DNA of 10,000 nucleotides from Penaeus vannamei (lineage: Eukaryota > Arthropoda > Malacostraca > Decapoda > Penaeidae), in NCBI RefSeq assembly GCF_042767895.1, contig NC_091590.1, positions 3,100,023-3,110,022 on the forward strand, given 5' to 3'. Position 1 is the first letter of the stretch. Each line of letters starts with the position of its first letter. This document shows positions 7,223 through 10,000 of this stretch, piece after piece. The position numbers were made by a program, and so were the translations under genes. The notes beneath the pieces were generated by a model, which saw only the letters and a list, made by a program, of their open reading frames with translations, had not been told where the DNA came from and did no database searches.

Positions 7223-7262
7223 AGGAGGCGAGGAGGCGAGGAGGCGAGGAGGCGAGGAGGAG
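7223..7262. repeat. (AGGAGGCG)4 octanucleotide array
   Basis: Four perfect copies of AGGAGGCG occupy 7223-7254 and a variant partial copy extends to 7262. The unit contains a CpG, unusual for this window, and its 8-base length is not a multiple of three, which argues against selection on a coding frame. Confidence 0.95.
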
Positions 7263-7340
7263 AGTGGAAGACGAGACGGGGGCGATACCCATTCTGTTGC
7301 AGGAGTGATGTCGGGGAACACCTGACTTTGTCTTGAATTC
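7263..7340. other. Short complex island, nothing identified
   Basis: Mixed sequence (GAAGACGAGACGGGGGCGATACCCATTC, split here by a G-run, then TTGCAGGAGTGATGTCGG) lies between the octanucleotide array and the next CT tract. I see no supported feature. Confidence 0.45.
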
Positions 7341-7544
7341 CCTCCCTCCTCCCCCCTCTCCCTTCACCCTCTCTCGCTCCCTCTCTCCCCCTCTGTCCTC
7401 CACTTGTCTTCGAGTCTTACCCTCTCTTTCTTTCTTTCTGTGTCTCTCTCTTTCTCTCTCTCTCTTTCTCTTTCTCTTTCTCTTTCTCTTTCTATTTCTC
7501 TTTCTCTTTCTCTCTCTCTTTCGCTCTCTCTCTACCTCTCTCTC

Positions 7545-7615
<71 letters not shown>

Positions 7616-7865
7616 TCTCCTGCTTCCCCTCCCTCTCCTTCCCCCTGCTTCCCCTCCCCCTTTCCCCTTCCCTCCACCTTCTCCTTCTCCTTCCTTCACT
7701 TCCCCCCCTCCACCTCCTCCTTCCCTTCCCTCCACCTGTCCCTCCCCCTCTCTCCGTCCTCCGCTCTCCCTCCCTCTCCCTCCTACCTCTCTCCCTCCCT
7801 CCACCTCCTCCTTCTCTCCTTCCCTTCCTCACCTGTTCCCTCCCTACCTATCCTCTTCTCTCACT
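7341..7865. repeat. Polypyrimidine tract with (TTTCTC)8 and (TC)28
   Basis: The tract contains eight TTTCTC hexamers at 7465-7512, one of them TTTCTA, an uninterrupted (TC)n at 7555-7610, and then CCTCC, CTTCC and CACCTCC words to 7865. The order hexamer, dinucleotide, then C-rich degenerate repeat parallels the tract at 4730-5157. Open frames on both strands are compositional. Confidence 0.95.
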
Positions 7866-7965
7866 GTCCTGTCCCTTCCAACTGACTCAGAATACCGTAA
7901 CAAGGTGAAGCAAGATCGTGTCTGAGAGATGCAGGTGTAACACGTTTGGGCGGGGAACAATATCC

Positions 7966-7966
<1 letters not shown>
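7866..7966. other. Complex island with an AP-1-type word
   Basis: About 100 bases of balanced sequence include TGACTCA (7883-7889), the AP-1/bZIP consensus, which is short enough to be expected by chance. Nothing else is identifiable. Confidence 0.4.
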
Positions 7967-8017
<51 letters not shown>

Positions 8018-8066
8018 AGGGTGGGTGTGTGTGTGTGTGTTTGGTTGTTTGTGTTTGAGAGAAAAA

Positions 8067-8137
<71 letters not shown>

Positions 8138-8189
8138 TGTGTGTGTTTATGTTGTGTTGTGTTGTGTCGTTGTGAGAGTGAGAGGGAGA

Positions 8190-8221
<32 letters not shown>
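7967..8221. repeat. Compound microsatellite (GT)22-(GT)8-(GA)33-(TGTTG)n-(TG)15
   Basis: (GT)22 at 7967-8010 is followed by a GGGTGGGAGG spacer, (GT)8 at about 8025-8040, and (GA)33 at 8069-8134. A short GT run, a GTTGT pentamer run near 8150-8165, a GAGAGTGAGAGGG spacer and (TG)15 at 8191-8221 complete it. GT and GA stretches alternate, so Z-DNA-prone and triplex-prone segments lie side by side. Confidence 0.95.
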
Positions 8222-8223
<2 letters not shown>

Positions 8224-8329
8224 TTATATGTATGTGCGTGTTTCTGCGAGAGTTAAAAAATGTGTTTGTGGTTGCGGGTGTAACGCAATACGCAGCCCTC
8301 CCCCTTCCTTCAATTTTTGCTCCTTTGTC
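8222..8329. other. Complex island, nothing identified
   Basis: The sequence after the GT run (TATTTATATGTATGTGCG, a short A-run, GGTTGCGGGTGTAACGC) is mixed and short. It passes into pyrimidine sequence near 8296. No supported feature. Confidence 0.45.
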
Positions 8330-8391
8330 TCTCCTCCTCCTCCTCCTCCTCCTCCTCCTCCTCCTCCTCCTCCTCCTCCTCCTCCTCCTCC
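8330..8391. repeat. (TCC)20 trinucleotide array
   Basis: About sixty bases of uninterrupted TCC precede a run of CCT/CTT-rich variants. Translation gives poly-Ser, poly-Pro or poly-Leu on this strand and poly-Glu, poly-Gly or poly-Arg on the other. All six frames are open and nothing in the flanks supports coding. Confidence 0.97.
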
Positions 8392-8705
8392 TGCCTTTGC
8401 TCCTGCTCTTCCATCGTTATCACCTTTTTTTTCTCCTCCCACTTCCTCCGCCTCCTTCCTTCTTCCTCTATCCTCCTTCCCTCCCTCCCCCATTCTCTTT
8501 CTTCCTCCCTCCTCTTTCTTCCCCCTCCTCCCTCCCCCTCCCTCCTCCCTCCTCTCCTTCCTCCCCTCCTCCTCCTCCTCCCTCCTCCTCCTCCTCCTCC
8601 TCCTCTCCTCTCCTCCTTCCTCCTTCCTCCTTCCTCCCCTCCTCCTCCCCTCCCCTCCCTCACTCCCTTCCTCCTCTTCCTCCTTCTCCTCCTCCTTCCC
8701 TCCTC
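8392..8705. repeat. Degenerate TCC/CCTCC polypyrimidine tract
   Basis: Nearly pure C/T sequence with short TCC arrays (for example 8567-8603) and CCTTCCT words. It appears to be a decayed extension of the preceding trinucleotide array. Confidence 0.9.
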
Positions 8706-8785
8706 CACTTAAAAATACGAACATAGTCACGTCCCTATTGCCTCCTAGAGACGTCCTCGAGAGTTTAATTAGATCCTGAGCATCC
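8706..8785. other. Complex island inside the polypyrimidine field
   Basis: About 80 bases (ACTTAAAAATACGAACATAG to GAGTTTAATTAGATCC) interrupt the C/T-rich field. It is probably ancestral unique sequence between two expansions. No feature is identifiable. Confidence 0.45.
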
Positions 8786-9870
8786 TTCATCCTCCTCTCT
8801 CACCCTCCCGCCATCCTCCTCCTCCTCCTCCTTCCTGTCCTCTTCGTCTCTTTCTCCCTCTCTCCCCATTTCCCCTTATCCCCCTTTTCGCTCTCTCGTC
8901 TCTTTCCTTCTCTTCTGGTTTTCCGTGCTTGCTTTATTGTTCTTTTCTTCTTGTTCTCTATTTTCTCTTAATCCTTCTTCTCCTCGCCTCCCACTTCCTC
9001 CATCTTCATCTCCTCTACCTCCCCTCACCTTTCTTCCCTCCCACCTGCTCTTCCACTATCCCCCCTCCCCCTCCCACCTAAACTTCCCCTCCCACTTCCT
9101 CCTCCCCCTCCTGCTCCTCTTCCATTTCCATCTCCTCCACCTCCTCCTCCCTCCTCCCTCCTTCCTCCCCCTGTGTCCTCCCTCCCTCCTCCCCTCTCCA
9201 ATCTCCTCCCTCCTCCTCCCATCCACCCTCCTCCACCTCCCTCCCTCCTCCTCCTCCTCCCTCCTATCCACATGTCCTCCTCTTCCCTCTCCTCATCCAC
9301 CTCCCATCCCTCCTCCCTCCCCCTCTCCCCTCTCTCCTCATCCACTCTCCTACCTCACTTCCCTCTTTCCTCCTCCCTCCTCCCTCCTCCTCCTCTACCT
9401 CCGCAGATCCTGTCATCCCTCCCCTCTCCACCTCCCTCCCTCCTCCCTCTTACCTCCTCTCCTCCCCTCTCCTCCTCCTCCATCCACCTCCTCCCTCCCT
9501 CCCCCCCCCGTCTCCACCCCCTCCCTCCCTCCCCCCCTCCCTCTCCACCTCCACCTCCCTCCTCCCTACCTCTCTCCCCCTTCTACACCCCCTCCTCCCT
9601 CCCCTCTCCACTCTCCTCCCTCCTACCTCCCTCCCCCTCTCCACCTCCACCTCCTCCCTCCTCCTCCTCCTCCACCTCCACCCTCCTCCTCCTCCTCTCC
9701 TCTCCCTCACTCCACCTCCTCCCTCCTCCCTCTTTCCACCTCCAATCCTCCTCCCTCCTCCTTTCCACCTCCACCTCCTCCCTCCCTCTCCTCCCTGTCT
9801 CCACCCTCTCCCTTTCCCTCTCCACTCACTCCACCTCCTCCTCCCTCTCCTCTCATCTCTTCCTCTACTC
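8786..9870. repeat. Long CCTCC/CACCTCC polypyrimidine field
   Basis: More than a kilobase is C and T with scattered A, mostly in CCACCTCC and CCATCC contexts. From about 9420 the word YCTCCACCTCCACC recurs (near 9542, 9637 and 9763). The complementary strand is G-rich in runs of two to four. No ordinary gene-like sequence is present; minus-strand Gly/Arg/Glu frames are compositional. Confidence 0.9.
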
Positions 9871-9990
9871 CCTCCTCCCTCCCCTCTCCACCTCCACCCT
9901 CCTCCCTCCCTACTCTCCACCTCCACCTCCCCTCCTCCCTCCCCTCTCTCCCACCCTTCATCTCCTCCCTCCCCTCTCCACCTCCACCTC
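9871..9990. repeat. 30-bp minisatellite, four copies, reaching the window edge
   Basis: Blocks starting at 9871, 9901, 9931 and 9961 share the pattern CCTCCTCCCTCCCCTCTCC followed by ACCTCCACC. The 9871 and 9961 copies are nearly identical, the 9901 copy has TA inside, and the 9931 copy changes at its 3' part. The array probably continues beyond position 10000. Confidence 0.75.
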
Positions 9991-10000
9991 CTCCTCCCTC

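Noticed and set aside
7083..7832. 249-codon minus-strand Arg/Glu/Gly-rich open frame
   Set aside because: The charged, RGG- or ER-like look comes from the complement of CT and TCC repeats. It crosses three unrelated repeat classes without any change in coding character.
7883..7889. TGACTCA AP-1 site
   Set aside because: A seven-base palindromic word is expected about once in a window of this size by chance, and there is no supporting context.
7946..8779. 277-codon + strand open frame with poly-Cys/Val, Arg-Glu and poly-Pro parts
   Set aside because: Each part corresponds exactly to an underlying microsatellite ((GT)n, (GA)n, (TCC)n), so it is a translation of repeats and not a protein.
9395..9410. 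CTACCTCCGCAG splice-acceptor-like site
   Set aside because: Any CAG within a kilobase of polypyrimidine will resemble an acceptor; the following sequence is again CT repeat with no exon character.

Overview
This window looks like non-coding, microsatellite-saturated nuclear DNA from an animal. I see no bacterial or viral gene organisation, no tRNA or rRNA gene, no CRISPR array and no recognisable transposase or reverse transcriptase. The density and purity of CT/GA, GT/CA and TCC/GGA repeats resembles what is known of decapod crustacean genomes, especially penaeid shrimps and crabs. That organism call is an inference from repeat style, not from any gene. The many long stop-free reading frames are by-products of strand composition: all three stop codons mix T with purines, so pure C/T or pure A/G tracts rarely contain one. 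I call no protein-coding gene.

Layout. 1-1300 is purine-rich on the + strand, with a 107-bp duplication, a G-rich tract holding short minisatellites, and a 148-153-bp duplication. 1446-1735 flips to polypyrimidine, followed by helically phased A-tracts (1775-1823). 1981-2450 is purine-rich with (AG)32; 2815-3056 and 3160-3537 are pyrimidine, with (TC)49 and a 74-bp duplication. 3541-3680 is a short complex island and 3690-3900 is GT-rich with a 94-bp duplication. 3901-4720 is the longest stretch of ordinary AT-rich sequence and carries a consensus RFX X-box-like site at 4256-4269. 4730-5157 is CT-rich, 5160-5380 is a complex island with Z-DNA-prone runs, and 5381-5520 is (GT)70.

The second half holds the most structured element, a compound minisatellite at 5683-6308. 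Its units join an A-run, a conserved ATTAAA block, GCCAGA repeats, GTGA repeats and a C-rich block. A complex island (6309-6430), a purine tract (6431-6870) and a T-rich tract ending in a splice-acceptor-like site (7010-7011) follow. Then come a 35-bp duplication, an 8-bp CpG-containing repeat, a CT tract (7341-7865), a compound GT/GA/GT microsatellite (7967-8221), (TCC)n (8330-8391) and a polypyrimidine field to the window end, finishing in a 30-bp minisatellite (9871-9990).

No genes can be shown to work together here. The most plausible reading is intronic or intergenic sequence. The best leads are the 5683-6308 minisatellite, the X-box-like site, the phased A-tracts and the block-wise purine/pyrimidine strand switching. 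I found no support for a new multi-gene system.
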